Shown: positions 27,629 to 36,842 of the stretch, piece by piece
Position numbering within the stretch: the stretch's first letter is position 1
Layout: every line of letters begins with the position of its first letter
NCBI RefSeq assembly: GCF_020524485.1
Contig: NZ_JAIVLF010000006.1
Location: 248,001 to 312,000 of the forward strand
Reading direction: 5' to 3'
From: Novosphingobium profundi
GTDB taxonomy: Bacteria > Pseudomonadota > Alphaproteobacteria > Sphingomonadales > Sphingomonadaceae
Length of the DNA: 64,000 bases
The notes under the pieces: generated by a model
Database searches by the model: none
What the model was told of the DNA's origin: nothing
What the model saw: the letters and a program-made list of their open reading frames with translations, nothing else
Translations under genes and position numbers: made by a program

Positions 27629-30244
27629 TTAATCCTCGGTTCCCGCCTCGCGTTTGAGATCATAGAGAATTTCCAGTGCGTCGCGCGGGGCAAGCGCGTC
27701 GACATCCATGTCGCGCAGCTTTTCCCGCAAGCTGTCGCAGGCTTCCTCGCGCGCCTCTTCGGCGGCGGCGAACAGCGGAAGCTCGCCAAGACCGGCGGCC
27801 AGGCCGCCCGTTTCCGCGCGGCCCTTTTCCAGCTTTTCGAGCACCGACTTGGCCCGGCTGATGACCTTGGGGGGAACCCCGGCAAGGCGCGCGACGGCGA
27901 GGCCATAGCTGCGGTCCGCGGCACCTTCGGCCAGCTCGTGGAGGAGCACCAGTTCCCCCTTCCACTCACGCGCCCGCACATGGTGGAGCGACAACGCCTC
28001 GCACGTTTCGGCAAGGCGCGCCATCTCGTGGTAGTGGGTCGCGAAAAGGCAGCGGCAGCGGTTGGTCTCGTGCACCGCCTCGGCCACTGCCCAGGCAAGA
28101 GCCAGACCATCGTAGGTGGACGTTCCGCGCCCGACCTCGTCGAGGATCACGAAGCTGCGCTCGGTCGCCTGCGAGAGGATCGCGGCGGTCTCGACCATTT
28201 CGACCATGAAGGTCGAGCGCCCGCGTGCCAGGTTGTCCGAAGCGCCGACGCGGCTGAACAGGCGGTCGACCAGACCGATCCGCGCCGCGTCCGCCGGAAC
28301 GAACCCGCCCGCCTGCGCGAGCAGGACGATGAGCGCGTTCTGGCGCAGGAAGGTCGACTTACCACCCATGTTGGGGCCGCCGATGAGCCAGAGCCGATCG
28401 TGACTGGCGAGGCGGCAGTCGTTGGCGACGAAACGCTCGTTCTGCGCCTTGAGGGCCGCCTCGACGACGGGATGTCGCCCGCCCTCGATTTCCAGCGAAA
28501 GTCCCTCGACCACTTCGGGGCGTGCCCAGCCCCCTTCCGCAGCGCGCTCGGCCTGTCCGGCCGCAACGTCGATGCGGGCGAGCGCGGCTGCGGTGGCGGC
28601 GATGACCTGCCGCGCGGCGACCGCCTCTTCGACCAGCGCTTCGAAGTGGGCCTCTTCGGCCGCGAGCGCATGGGCGCCCGCCTCGGTGATGCGGCTCGCC
28701 TCCTCGTGCAGCGCCAGCGCGTTGAAACGCATGGCCCCGGCCATCGTCTGGCGGTGGGTAAAGCCGCTTTCGGCCTGCATCAGTGTGTCGGCGTGGCGCG
28801 AGGGCACCTCGATGAAGTAGCCCAGCACGTTGTTGTGCTTGATCTTGAGCGCGGTAACGCCCGTATCCTCGCGGTACTTCGCCTCAAGCGCGGCAATCGC
28901 CTTGCGCGCGTTGCCCGAGGTGACGCGCAGCTCATCGAGGCTGGCGTCGTAGCCTTCGGCAATGAAGCCGCCCTGCCCGCGTTCGGTCGGCGGCGCAGAG
29001 ACCAGCGCGCGGGTGAAGTGCTCCACCATTTCGCCCCAGCCCGCGACATGGCCGCCCAGCACAGGAAGCAGGCTGTCGAGCAGCACCGGCAGATCCTCGC
29101 GGCCCGCAAGGCGCCCACCGATGGCATGGGCCCCGGCCAGACCATCGCGCAGCTGGCCCAGGTCACGCGGCGATCCGCGCCCTGCAACCACGCGGCCCAG
29201 CGCACGGCCCACGTCCGGCAGCGCGCGCAGCGCCGCGCGCAGGTCCTCGCGCAGCATCGGGTCCTCATGCAGCCAGCCGACCAGTTCGAGACGCGCGGAA
29301 ATCGCGGTGCGCTCGGTCAGCGGGGCGGCAAGATCCTCAGCCAGCTGGCGCGCACCCGCACCGGTCACACAGCGGTCGACCGCGTCGATCAGACTGCCCT
29401 TGCGCGAACCTTGCGCGGATTCGAGGATTTCCAGGCTCGCGCGCGTGGCCTCGTCCATCGCCAGCGTCGCCTCGCCCGAACGCGCCTCGGGCGGCAGCAG
29501 CAGCGGCAGCGCGCCGCGCCCGACATGGTCGAGATAGGCAATGAGGCCACCGGCGGCGGCCAGCATCGGGCGGGTGAAGGCCCCAAAGCCGTCGAGCGTG
29601 GACACGCCGTGGATGCCCTTCAGGCGCTCCTCGCCGCCTTCGGAGGAGAATTCATGGCCCGAACGCCCGATTGCGTCCTCGGGCGCCAGTTCCCAGCCGT
29701 CCTGCACGACAAGCTCGCGCGCGCCCAGACGTGCAAGGCTTGCAAGAAAGCGATCAGGTGCACATTCCTCAAGCACCATCTGCCCGGTCGAGATGTCGCA
29801 GGCGGCAAGACCGATCACGCCGCGCACCTCGCAGGCCGCGGCGAGAACGTTCGCCCGGCGCGGTTCGAGGAGAGCCTCCTCGGTCAGCGTCCCCGCCGTC
29901 ACGAAGCGCACGATATCGCGGGCGACAAGGGCTTTGGAGCCTCCCCGCTTCTTGGCTTCGGCGGGCGTCTCGGTCTGCTCGGCGATGGCCACGCGGCACC
30001 CCGCCTTGATCAGCCGGGCAAGGTAGCTTTCGGCCGAATGGACCGGCACGCCGCACATCGGGATCGGGGTTCCGTTGTGCTCACCGCGCGTGGTGAGTGC
30101 GATATCGAGAACTTGGCTTGCGATTTTTGCATCTTCGAAGAAAAGCTCGAAGAAGTCCCCCATACGGTAGAACAGCAAGCATTCGCCAGCTTCCTCGCGA
30201 AGCGCGAGATACTGGGCCATCATGGGTGTTGCGCCGGAACTCAT
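27629..30244 (-). CDS. mutS: DNA mismatch repair protein MutS
   Basis: 871 residues. Mismatch-recognition FYRMGDFFELFFEDA (Phe-x-Glu type) near the N-terminus, then connector, core and clamp regions. ATPase: Walker A GGPNMGGKSTFLRQNA, Walker B SFVILDEVGRGTSTYDG, and the signature FATHYHEMARLAE. The C-terminal dimerisation helices end in LKREAGTED. It recognises mismatches and with MutL starts strand excision. It is divergent from maeB, and the small membrane ORF follows. Its codon bias leaves a 901-codon open frame on the opposite strand that I treat as an artefact. Confidence 0.97.
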   Translation of the reverse strand: MSSGATPMMAQYLALREEAGECLLFYRMGDFFELFFEDAKIASQVLDIALTTRGEHNGTPIPMCGVPVHSAESYLARLIKAGCRVAIAEQTETPAEAKKRGGSKALVARDIVRFVTAGTLTEEALLEPRRANVLAAACEVRGVIGLAACDISTGQMVLEECAPDRFLASLARLGARELVVQDGWELAPEDAIGRSGHEFSSEGGEERLKGIHGVSTLDGFGAFTRPMLAAAGGLIAYLDHVGRGALPLLLPPEARSGEATLAMDEATRASLEILESAQGSRKGSLIDAVDRCVTGAGARQLAEDLAAPLTERTAISARLELVGWLHEDPMLREDLRAALRALPDVGRALGRVVAGRGSPRDLGQLRDGLAGAHAIGGRLAGREDLPVLLDSLLPVLGGHVAGWGEMVEHFTRALVSAPPTERGQGGFIAEGYDASLDELRVTSGNARKAIAALEAKYREDTGVTALKIKHNNVLGYFIEVPSRHADTLMQAESGFTHRQTMAGAMRFNALALHEEASRITEAGAHALAAEEAHFEALVEEAVAARQVIAATAAALARIDVAAGQAERAAEGGWARPEVVEGLSLEIEGGRHPVVEAALKAQNERFVANDCRLASHDRLWLIGGPNMGGKSTFLRQNALIVLLAQAGGFVPADAARIGLVDRLFSRVGASDNLARGRSTFMVEMVETAAILSQATERSFVILDEVGRGTSTYDGLALAWAVAEAVHETNRCRCLFATHYHEMARLAETCEALSLHHVRAREWKGELVLLHELAEGAADRSYGLAVARLAGVPPKVISRAKSVLEKLEKGRAETGGLAAGLGELPLFAAAEEAREEACDSLREKLRDMDVDALAPRDALEILYDLKREAGTED

Positions 30245-30357
30245 GGCGCTGCGTTAGCCCCGCTCCCCGGGGCTTGTGAAGCGCAAGCCCCTTGCCTTTC
30301 CCCTATCGCGTCCCGGAATCTTTCGTTATCGGCCCTCGCTCATCCGGGAGAAATTCA

Positions 30358-32628
30358 TTGTCCGAGAAAAGCAAGGTCCAGTTTACCGAGCGCGAGGCTC
30401 TGTTTTACCACCAGACAATCCGTCCGGGTAAGATCGAGATCATCGCATCCAAGCCGATGGCAACGCAGCGCGATCTGTCGCTCGCCTATTCGCCCGGCGT
30501 CGCCGTGCCTGTCCAGGCCATCGCCGACGATCCGCAGAAGGCTTACGATTACACCGCCAAGGGCAACCTCGTCGCGGTCATCTCCAACGGCTCGGCCATC
30601 CTGGGCATGGGCAACCTGGGCGCGCTTGCGTCCAAGCCGGTGATGGAAGGCAAGGCGGTCCTGTTCAAGCGCTTCGCCGACGTCGATTCGATCGACATCG
30701 AGCTGAACAGCGAGGACCCCGAGGCCCTGATCGAAGCCATCGCGATGATGGAGCCGAGCTTTGGCGGCATCAACCTTGAAGACATCAAGGCGCCCGAGTG
30801 CTTCGTGATCGAGCAGACCCTGCGCGACCGCATGAACATCCCGGTCATGCACGACGACCAGCACGGCACCGCGATCATCACCGCAGCCGGCCTCATCAAC
30901 GCCTGCCTCATCACCGGCCGCAAGATCGACGAGATCAAGGTCGTGGTGAACGGCGCGGGCGCGGCGGCGCTGGCCTGCACCTCGCTCATCAAGTCGATGG
31001 GCGTGCGCCACGACAACGTCATCATCTGCGACCGTTCGGGCACGATCTACCAGGGTCGCACCGAGCAGATGGACCAGTGGAAGAGCGCCCACGCGGCCAA
31101 CACCGAAGCGCGCACGCTGGAAGAGGCGCTGGTCGGCGCCGACGTGTTCCTCGGCCTCTCGGCCGCCGGCGCGCTTCCGCCCGAATACGTCAAGAAGATG
31201 GCCGACGAGCCGATCATCTTCGCGATGGCCAACCCCGTTCCCGAGATCAATCCCGACGAGGCCAAGGCCGTGCGTCCGGACGCGATCATCGCCACGGGCC
31301 GTTCGGACTTCCCGAACCAGGTCAACAACGTGCTGGGCTTCCCCTTCATCTTCCGCGGCGCGCTCGACGTGTCGGCAACCGCGATCAACGAAGAGATGAA
31401 GATCGCAGCGGCCAAGGCCATCGCCGAACTCGCCCGCGAGCAGGTCCACGAGGACGTCGCGGCGGCCTACGGCGGTGCGGTCCAGCAGTTCGGCCGTGAC
31501 TACATCATCCCCGCGCCCTTCGACCCGCGTCTGATGGAAGTGGTGCCCGCTGCCGTTGCCAAGGCGGCGATGGATTCGGGCGTCGCGCAGCGCCCGATCG
31601 AGGACTTCGACGCCTACCGCCTGCAGCTCAAGGGCCGCCTCAACCCGACGACCTCGGTGCTGAGTTCGGTCTACGCGCAGGTCCGCGCGAACCCCAAGCG
31701 CGTGATCTTCGCCGAAGCGGACAACGAAGTGGTGCTGCGCGCCGCGATCCAGTACCGCGATTTCGGCTACGGCGAACCGATCCTGGTCGGCCGCACCCAG
31801 AACATCCTCGACCTCATGGGCGAGTTGGGCGTGCCCAACCCGGAGAGCTTCCACATCGAGAACTCGATGGTGTCCGACCACGTCGCGCCGATGGTCGAGA
31901 TGATCTACGCGCGCCTCAAGCGCCGTGGCTATCTGGAACGCGACGTGCAGCGCATGGTCAACACCGACCGCAACACCTTCGCCTCGGGCCTGCTCAAGAT
32001 GGGTGTGGGCGATGCCATGATCACCGGCATGACGCGTCCCTTCGCGCAGTCGATGAAGAACGTGCGCCGCGTGCTTGATCCGGCCCCGGACAAGCTGCCC
32101 TTCGGCATGCACATGCTGGTGGGCAAGAACCGCACCGTGTTCCTGGCCGACACCACCATCAACGAGCGTCCGAGCGCCGAGGAACTGGCGATCATCGCCA
32201 CCGAAGCGGCTTCGGTCGCCAAGCGCATGGGCCACGAACCGCGCGTCGCGTTCCTCTCCTACTCGACCTTCGGCAACCCCGAGGGCCAGTGGGTCGAGCG
32301 CACCCGCGATGCCGTGCACATCCTCGACGAACGTGACGACGTGCCCTTCGAGTACGAAGGCGAGATGGCTCCCGACGCCGCGCTCAACCCCAAGATCATG
32401 GCGCTTTACCCGTTCTGCCGCCTCTCGGCCCCGGCCAACGTCCTGATCATGCCGGGTCTGCAGTCGGCCAACATCTCGGCCAAGCTGCTGCGCGAGATCG
32501 GCGGCACGACCTCGATCGGTCCGATCCTGCTGGGCATGGAAAAGCCGGTCCAGATCGTACCGATGACCGCGATCGCGCCCGACGTTCTGACGAGCGCCGT
32601 GCTTGCGGCTGCCGGCATCGCCGGCTGA
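30358..32628 (+). CDS. maeB: NADP-dependent malic enzyme with phosphotransacetylase-like domain
   Basis: 756 residues from TTG 30358, which has GGGAG seven bases upstream; earlier in-frame starts give a non-conserved leader. The malic domain has LSLAYSPGVAVPVQAI and MHDDQHGTAIITAAGLINAC, with NGAGAAALACTSLIKSMG for NADP binding. From about residue 430 onward the protein is a PTA/PTB-like domain (RVIFAEADNEVVLRAAIQY, HMLVGKNRTVFLADTTIN, NVLIMPGLQSANISAKLL). This fused layout is the MaeB type, in which the C-terminal domain is regulatory (acetyl-CoA). It decarboxylates malate to pyruvate giving NADPH. A strong terminator follows. Confidence 0.96.
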   Translation: MSEKSKVQFTEREALFYHQTIRPGKIEIIASKPMATQRDLSLAYSPGVAVPVQAIADDPQKAYDYTAKGNLVAVISNGSAILGMGNLGALASKPVMEGKAVLFKRFADVDSIDIELNSEDPEALIEAIAMMEPSFGGINLEDIKAPECFVIEQTLRDRMNIPVMHDDQHGTAIITAAGLINACLITGRKIDEIKVVVNGAGAAALACTSLIKSMGVRHDNVIICDRSGTIYQGRTEQMDQWKSAHAANTEARTLEEALVGADVFLGLSAAGALPPEYVKKMADEPIIFAMANPVPEINPDEAKAVRPDAIIATGRSDFPNQVNNVLGFPFIFRGALDVSATAINEEMKIAAAKAIAELAREQVHEDVAAAYGGAVQQFGRDYIIPAPFDPRLMEVVPAAVAKAAMDSGVAQRPIEDFDAYRLQLKGRLNPTTSVLSSVYAQVRANPKRVIFAEADNEVVLRAAIQYRDFGYGEPILVGRTQNILDLMGELGVPNPESFHIENSMVSDHVAPMVEMIYARLKRRGYLERDVQRMVNTDRNTFASGLLKMGVGDAMITGMTRPFAQSMKNVRRVLDPAPDKLPFGMHMLVGKNRTVFLADTTINERPSAEELAIIATEAASVAKRMGHEPRVAFLSYSTFGNPEGQWVERTRDAVHILDERDDVPFEYEGEMAPDAALNPKIMALYPFCRLSAPANVLIMPGLQSANISAKLLREIGGTTSIGPILLGMEKPVQIVPMTAIAPDVLTSAVLAAAGIAG

Positions 32629-32698
32629 GGCCGCGGCAACGCAACCGGAGGGGGCCGCTTTCCCGGACGGCCCTGTTCCCGGCGACACCTGACAAAAA

Positions 32699-32732
32699 GG
32701 CCCCGGCAGGACCCTCCTGCCGGGGCCTTTTT
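32699..32732. terminator. Terminator after maeB
   Basis: GGCCCCGGCAGG (32699-32710), loop ACCCT, CCTGCCGGGGCC (32716-32727), five T; a run of A on the left side makes it potentially two-way. Confidence 0.9.
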
Positions 32733-32875
32733 GCAACGCTTGGCCTGCGAAGCGCCATCCAGCGCCCGAACGCCGCCTGATCGGCGCGAATTTCAATTGA
32801 CCCACCCCGGGTCCATCCTAAAGGCTGGCCCTCGCTGCGGCACGGGCTCGCAGCATCGGATCAAGGAGGTGCCCC

Positions 32876-33493
32876 GTGTGGCAATGGTTTACAGGGAACA
32901 CGCAGGTCGTCAGCGTTGCCCTCAGCTTTGCCATGCTGATCGTCTGGGTGATCTACCTGCAGCTGCTGCTGGTCCAGTTCCGGGGCACCAAGCGCTCGAC
33001 GATCCTCATCACCCGCGCTGCGGGCCGGGGCATGCGCAGCCGCTGCCTCGTCACCAACATGAGCAGCCAGCCGCTCTACGTCTCCAGTCTCATCGCGACA
33101 GTCCATGTGCGCGGACGCCAGATCGAACTGGCGCTCACGGACCTGCGCGAACTGCCCGGGGACCTTGGCGAAGACCCGCGCTCGATCATGGGCCAGGGCA
33201 GCCTTGCGACCGGCCAGTTCATGAACATCGGCCACTTCGATGACATCGTGCGCACCCTGCTCGACGCCAACGAGGAAACCGACGTGCAGGAAGAGGAGGT
33301 CGACCAGTTCGACCTTACCGTGGTCGCGCTCTACGCGCTGGAGGACCTGCCCGTGGGCGCGACGCGCAGCTTCCACTTTGAACGCAACGTGCCCAAGGGC
33401 CCGCGCGTCCAGCCGCTCAGCATCGCCACCGACCAGATCCGCCAGCGCCGCCGCCGCCGCGATCTGCTCAACAAGGTGCAGCAGTACCTCTGA
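32876..33493 (+). CDS. Conserved hypothetical single-pass membrane protein
   Basis: 205 residues from GTG 32876, with AAGGAGGT upstream (near-perfect site). One N-terminal helix (VVSVALSFAMLIVWVIYLQLLLV) anchors a cytoplasmic domain. That domain contains strands such as RCLVTNMSSQPLYVSSLIATVHV and ends in a basic stretch (QIRQRRRRRDLLNKVQQYL). The acidic segment DANEETDVQEEEVDQFDL stands between. I do not recognise a family. The beta-rich middle, which resembles a small immunoglobulin-like fold, suggests a structural or scaffolding role. It converges with trmB across repeat copy C. Confidence 0.72.
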   Translation: MWQWFTGNTQVVSVALSFAMLIVWVIYLQLLLVQFRGTKRSTILITRAAGRGMRSRCLVTNMSSQPLYVSSLIATVHVRGRQIELALTDLRELPGDLGEDPRSIMGQGSLATGQFMNIGHFDDIVRTLLDANEETDVQEEEVDQFDLTVVALYALEDLPVGATRSFHFERNVPKGPRVQPLSIATDQIRQRRRRRDLLNKVQQYL

Positions 33494-33522
33494 GCCTGTC
33501 CGAAAAGAACAAGAAGACAACT

Positions 33523-33640
33523 ATTCAAGGGGTCATCACCCCTTGACCCCAAAATGGGCGACCTCACCATTCTCAGGCCACGTGGCGCGAGAACCCCGAG
33601 GTCGACAGTTCGGGGAGCCCGAGGGCGATGGCCCTCGGAA
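33523..33640 (+). repeat. Structured intergenic repeat, copy C
   Basis: Hairpin CAAGGGGT-CATC-ACCCCTTG (33526-33545) shows a compensatory C-G to T-A change in the closing pair with the same CATC loop. Central dyad with ACCTCACC, then hairpin CCGAGGGC-GATG-GCCCTCGG (33619-33638). It sits between convergent genes and is nearly identical to copy D on the other side of trmB. Confidence 0.93.
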
Positions 33641-33660
33641 CCATTTTCCTGATTTTCCGC

Positions 33661-34380
33661 TCAGCCCTTGCGGCGGTAGCGGAAGTACCAGACCTCGTGC
33701 TTGTAGACCGCGCGGGCCTTGGCCTCGTAGCGCGTTTCGGGCCAGCCACCCGGGCGCTTCTGGAAGTCGAGGGGCTTGTCGCAGAGCCATTCGAACTGGT
33801 CGGTGTGGCGCTGCATGACCATCAGCGCATGGCGCAGGTAGATGGCGTGGTCGGTGCCGAAGCGGAACTCGCCGCCGGGCTTGAGCTTGGCTGCGAACAT
33901 GTCCACCGGACCATCGTTCATCATGCGGCGCTTGGCGTGGCGCGCCTTGGGCCAGGGATCGGGGTGCAGCAGGTAGAGGAACGAGAGCGAACCGTCGGGA
34001 ATGCGCGCAAGGACTTCCAGCGCGTCGCCGTGGTGGATGCGCACATTGCCGAGCGGCGGATGCGCGCCGTTATCGCCCGCAACGTGCATCAGCGCCTGCG
34101 CGACCCCGTTGATGAAGGGCTCGGCGCCGATGAAACCGTGGCCGGGCAGCATGTCGGCACGCGCGGCCATGTGCTCGCCGCCGCCAAAGCCGATCTCGAA
34201 GTGGAGCGGGCGATCATCGCCAAACAGCCCCTCGGCCGTGATCGGCCCGTCCTCGGGCATCGCAATCTTGGGCAGGAGGTTGTCGACAAGGCCCTGCTGG
34301 CCCGCACGCAAGGGCTTGCCCTTGGAGCGGCCATAGAGGCGGTTGAGAGTCGTGGGATCGCCGGGTTTGTGCGCAGTCAT
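33661..34380 (-). CDS. trmB: tRNA (guanine-N7-)-methyltransferase
   Basis: 239 residues from ATG 34380; an ATG four codons upstream is possible. SAM-binding LHFEIGFGGGEHMAARA, the TrmB motif YLLHPDPWPKARHAKRRMM, and the C-terminal ETRYEAKARA...VWYF are all conserved. It methylates G46 in the variable loop of tRNAs. It is flanked on both sides by same-orientation repeats C and D. Confidence 0.95.
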   Translation of the reverse strand: MTAHKPGDPTTLNRLYGRSKGKPLRAGQQGLVDNLLPKIAMPEDGPITAEGLFGDDRPLHFEIGFGGGEHMAARADMLPGHGFIGAEPFINGVAQALMHVAGDNGAHPPLGNVRIHHGDALEVLARIPDGSLSFLYLLHPDPWPKARHAKRRMMNDGPVDMFAAKLKPGGEFRFGTDHAIYLRHALMVMQRHTDQFEWLCDKPLDFQKRPGGWPETRYEAKARAVYKHEVWYFRYRRKG

Positions 34381-34758
34381 GGGCCGCGGCACTGGCAGGC
34401 AAGCGCGTGCGGGTCAATATTGCACGTGGCAGGCGGGGCAGCAGGGCCTAGCTTTCCTGCGGCAAGGCCAAATATAGAAGAGATGAAGAAGGAAGTCCTG
34501 ATTCAAGGGGTTATTACCCCTTGACCCCCAAATGGGCGACCTCACCATTCTCAGGCTACGTGGCGCGAGAACCCAGAGGTCGACAGTTCGGGGAGCCCGA
34601 GGGCGATGGCCCTCGGAATCACCTTTCCATCCTTGTCCGCAGATGGCTTCGTTCCTTGAAACCACGCAAAGGACGAATTGCACGCACGCCCCGGCCCGGC
34701 CATACCCCCACCAAGGCGGGGCGAACCACCCGCCCCCAGCAGAACCGGACCTTTCACC
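34381..34758. other. Intergenic region between divergent trmB and lrgA
   Basis: 378 bp without a supported gene. Its middle third is repeat copy D (34500-34620). The remaining flanks contain no clear promoter boxes that I could assign. Open frames crossing it look like chance frames fused to the lrgA/lrgB frames. Confidence 0.6.
34500..34620 (+). repeat. Structured intergenic repeat, copy D
   Basis: Hairpin CAAGGGGT-TATT-ACCCCTTG (34504-34523), central dyad with ACCTCACC, then hairpin CCGAGGGC-GATG-GCCCTCGG (34597-34616). The loop TATT differs from the usual CATC but can still pair with GATG using U-G wobbles. The ends TGATTC/GAATCA are inverted repeats. Only copy found between divergent genes. 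Confidence 0.93.
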
Positions 34759-35148
34759 ATGCTCGCCGCCATCTTCCTCCTTCTTGCCTGCCAGCTCGTT
34801 GGCGAGGCGCTGCACCGGATCACCGGGCTCGCGCTTCCCGGTTCGGTCATCGGCATGGTGCTGCTGCTGGGCTGGCTGGCGCTGGTGCGGCGCGAGCGTC
34901 CGACGCTCAGCGCTGTCAGTGGGTGGCTGACAGCCCATCTCTCGATCATGTTCGTGCCCGCCGCGGTCGGCCTCATGCAGGAAGGTCCTGCGCTTGCCCG
35001 CTATGGGCTGGGGCTCGCGCTCGCGACCGGGGTTTCCACCATTCTAACCATCATTATCACGGCGCTGGTGTTTCGCTGGGCGCTCCACCGCTTCACCCCC
35101 GAGGAGGTCGGCAAGCGCCCCGTACAGCCTGCGGAGCCCGGCGCATGA
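34759..35148 (+). CDS. lrgA: CidA/LrgA-family membrane protein
   Basis: 129 residues from ATG 34759. Four hydrophobic helices; GLALPGSVIGMVLLLGWL and LFVP-type AHLSIMFVPAAVGLM are the conserved CidA/LrgA motifs. These holin-like proteins pair with LrgB and have been linked to autolysis control and, in plants and Bacillus, to export of pyruvate or glycolate. The stop overlaps the lrgB start (ATGA). Confidence 0.9.
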   Translation: MLAAIFLLLACQLVGEALHRITGLALPGSVIGMVLLLGWLALVRRERPTLSAVSGWLTAHLSIMFVPAAVGLMQEGPALARYGLGLALATGVSTILTIIITALVFRWALHRFTPEEVGKRPVQPAEPGA

Positions 35149-35846
35149 GTGCCCTGACGGGTCTTCTTGCCACCCCGCTCCTGTGGCTGGCCGCGACGCT
35201 GGGAGTCTTCGAGATCTTCGAACGCCTTTCGCAGCGCTCGGGGCGCCACCCGCTGTGCCACCCGGTGCTCTGGACCACACCGGTGCTGATCGCGCTGCTC
35301 TGGGCCACGGGGACGCCCTATGCCGACTACCAGGCCGACACCTTTCTCCTCAGCTTCCTGCTCGGCCCTGCCGTGGTTGGCCTTGCGGTCCCGATCTGGG
35401 CGCAGCGTGAGCGCATTGCCCGCCTTGCCGTCCCGATTGTCCTGTCCCTCGCGGCCGGTGCGGTCACCTCGATCGTCAGCGCAGTCGGGATTCTTTCCCT
35501 GTTCGGAGCGCCTGCGGACATCCTTGCCTCGATTGCCCCCCGCGCGACGACGACGCCGGTGGCCATGGCCATTGCTCAGCAGTTGGGCGGCGTGCCCGCG
35601 CTGGCGGCCTGCATCGTCCTGTTCGCCGGTATCGTGGGGGCGATGACGGCCACCCCGCTCCTCAACGCGATGAAGTTCGACGATTACCGCCCGCGCGGCT
35701 TTGCCCTTGGCGTTTCCGCGCACGGGTTCGGAGCCGCGCGCGCGTTCCAGGTCAGCGAGACCGCAGGCGCCTTTGCAAGCCTGGGCATGGCGCTCAACGC
35801 AGTGATGACGGCGGCCCTGCTTTCACTGCTCGCCGTCTTCCTTTGA
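35145..35846 (+). CDS. lrgB: LrgB/CidB-family membrane protein
   Basis: 233 residues from ATG 35145, overlapping lrgA by four bases. Six to eight hydrophobic helices. Conserved YADYQADTFLLSFLLGPAVVGLAVP and the C-terminal GFALGVSAHGFGAARAFQ identify the family. It acts together with LrgA in the inner membrane. A long inverted-repeat terminator lies between it and the convergent ctrA gene. Confidence 0.92.
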   Translation: MSALTGLLATPLLWLAATLGVFEIFERLSQRSGRHPLCHPVLWTTPVLIALLWATGTPYADYQADTFLLSFLLGPAVVGLAVPIWAQRERIARLAVPIVLSLAAGAVTSIVSAVGILSLFGAPADILASIAPRATTTPVAMAIAQQLGGVPALAACIVLFAGIVGAMTATPLLNAMKFDDYRPRGFALGVSAHGFGAARAFQVSETAGAFASLGMALNAVMTAALLSLLAVFL

Positions 35847-35860
35847 GCCGGTGCGAATCG

Positions 35861-35898
35861 AAACGGCCGGCAATTCCATCAAGGAACGCCGGCCGTTT
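35861..35898. terminator. Two-way terminator between lrgB and ctrA
   Basis: AAACGGCCGGC (35861-35871) pairs with GCCGGCCGTTT (35888-35898), and inside it TTCC (35874-35877) with GGAA (35883-35886). It lies between convergent genes and ends in short A/T tracts on both sides. Confidence 0.75.
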
Positions 35899-35928
35899 GC
35901 GAATCGGTCAGATCGGGGCGCTCTGCGC

Positions 35929-36624
35929 TCAGGCGACTTCCTGCAGTTCGTCCGGATCGCGCAGGACGTAGCCGCGGCCCCAGACGGTCTCGATGTAGTT
36001 GGCCCCGCCACAGGCGTGGCTGAGCTTCTTGCGCAGCTTGCAGATGAAGACGTCGATGATCTTCAGTTCGGGCTCGTCCATGCCGCCATAGAGGTGGTTG
36101 AGGAACATTTCCTTGGTCAGCGTGGTGCCCTTGCGCAGGCTGAGCAGCTCCAGCATCGCGTATTCCTTGCCGGTCAGGTGCACGCGCGCGCCATCGACCT
36201 CGACAGTCTTGGCATCGAGGTTGACGACCAGCTTGCCGGTGCGGATGACCGACTGCGAGTGCCCCTTGGAACGACGCACAACCGCATGAATACGCGCGAT
36301 AAGTTCTTCACGGTGGAAGGGCTTGGTGACATAGTCGTCGGCGCCAAAGCCGAACGAGCGGACCTTGGAATCCATTTCCGCAATGCCCGAGAGGATGAGC
36401 ACCGGGGTCTGCACCTTGGCCACGCGCAGCTTCTTGAGCACGTCGTACCCGTGCATGTCGGGCAGATTGAGGTCGAGCAGGATGATGTCGTAATCGTACA
36501 ACTTGCCCAGATCGAGGCCTTCCTCGCCCAGGTCCGTCGAGTAGATATTGAACCCTTCTGCCGTGAGCATCAGCTCGATCGCACGTGCAGTGGTGGGTTC
36601 GTCCTCGATCAACAGAACTCGCAT
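35929..36624 (-). CDS. ctrA: Cell-cycle response regulator CtrA
   Basis: 231 residues. Receiver domain with acidic pocket LIEDE and phosphoacceptor Asp51 ([12 protein letters not shown]), Thr/Lys switch residues ([19 protein letters not shown]). OmpR-type winged-helix domain follows with [32 protein letters not shown] and [31 protein letters not shown]. The C-terminal ELQEVA ends in small hydrophobic residues as expected of a ClpXP-degraded CtrA. In sphingomonads CtrA controls motility and related late functions. The upstream region contains several TTAA boxes. Confidence 0.97.
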   Translation of the reverse strand: MRVLLIEDEPTTARAIELMLTAEGFNIYSTDLGEEGLDLGKLYDYDIILLDLNLPDMHGYDVLKKLRVAKVQTPVLILSGIAEMDSKVRSFGFGADDYVTKPFHREELIARIHAVVRRSKGHSQSVIRTGKLVVNLDAKTVEVDGARVHLTGKEYAMLELLSLRKGTTLTKEMFLNHLYGGMDEPELKIIDVFICKLRKKLSHACGGANYIETVWGRGYVLRDPDELQEVA

Positions 36625-36714
36625 TGGGTGATCCCCTTGTTGCCCTTATTTGCCGACCCTATCGGCTCCCGGTGTAGACTGCGGTAACCGCTTCGCAACG
36701 GACCTTGCCGAGAA

Positions 36715-36747
36715 TTAACCATAGGTGGGATGAAGGTTAAAGGTTAA
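36715..36747. promoter_or_regulatory. Cluster of TTAA boxes upstream of ctrA, possible autoregulation
   Basis: TTAACCAT at 36715-36722, TTAA at 36737-36740 and TTAA at 36744-36747 lie 91-123 bp upstream of the ctrA start. The CtrA consensus is TTAA-N7-TTAA; the spacing here (N18 and N3) does not fit a full site, although TTAACCAT resembles the known half-site. A GANTC (GATTC, 36787-36791) lies further upstream. Confidence 0.35.
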
Positions 36748-36842
36748 TTTGCCGTAAATGCGGACGCGAAGTGCAGACTATGGAAAGATTCTTAGTCGTG
36801 CCACCGCGCATCCCCACGGTAACCAAAACGGCGGTGTGCCCT

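Noticed and set aside
27938..30643. Long frame antisense to mutS
   Set aside because: Same artefact of codon bias; no ribosome-binding site or domain.
30355..32805. Long frame antisense to maeB
   Set aside because: Shadow of a certain gene and its terminator; low-complexity product.
36715..36747. Full CtrA binding site TTAA-N7-TTAA upstream of ctrA
   Set aside because: The boxes are separated by 18 and 3 bases, so only half-site-like matches remain.
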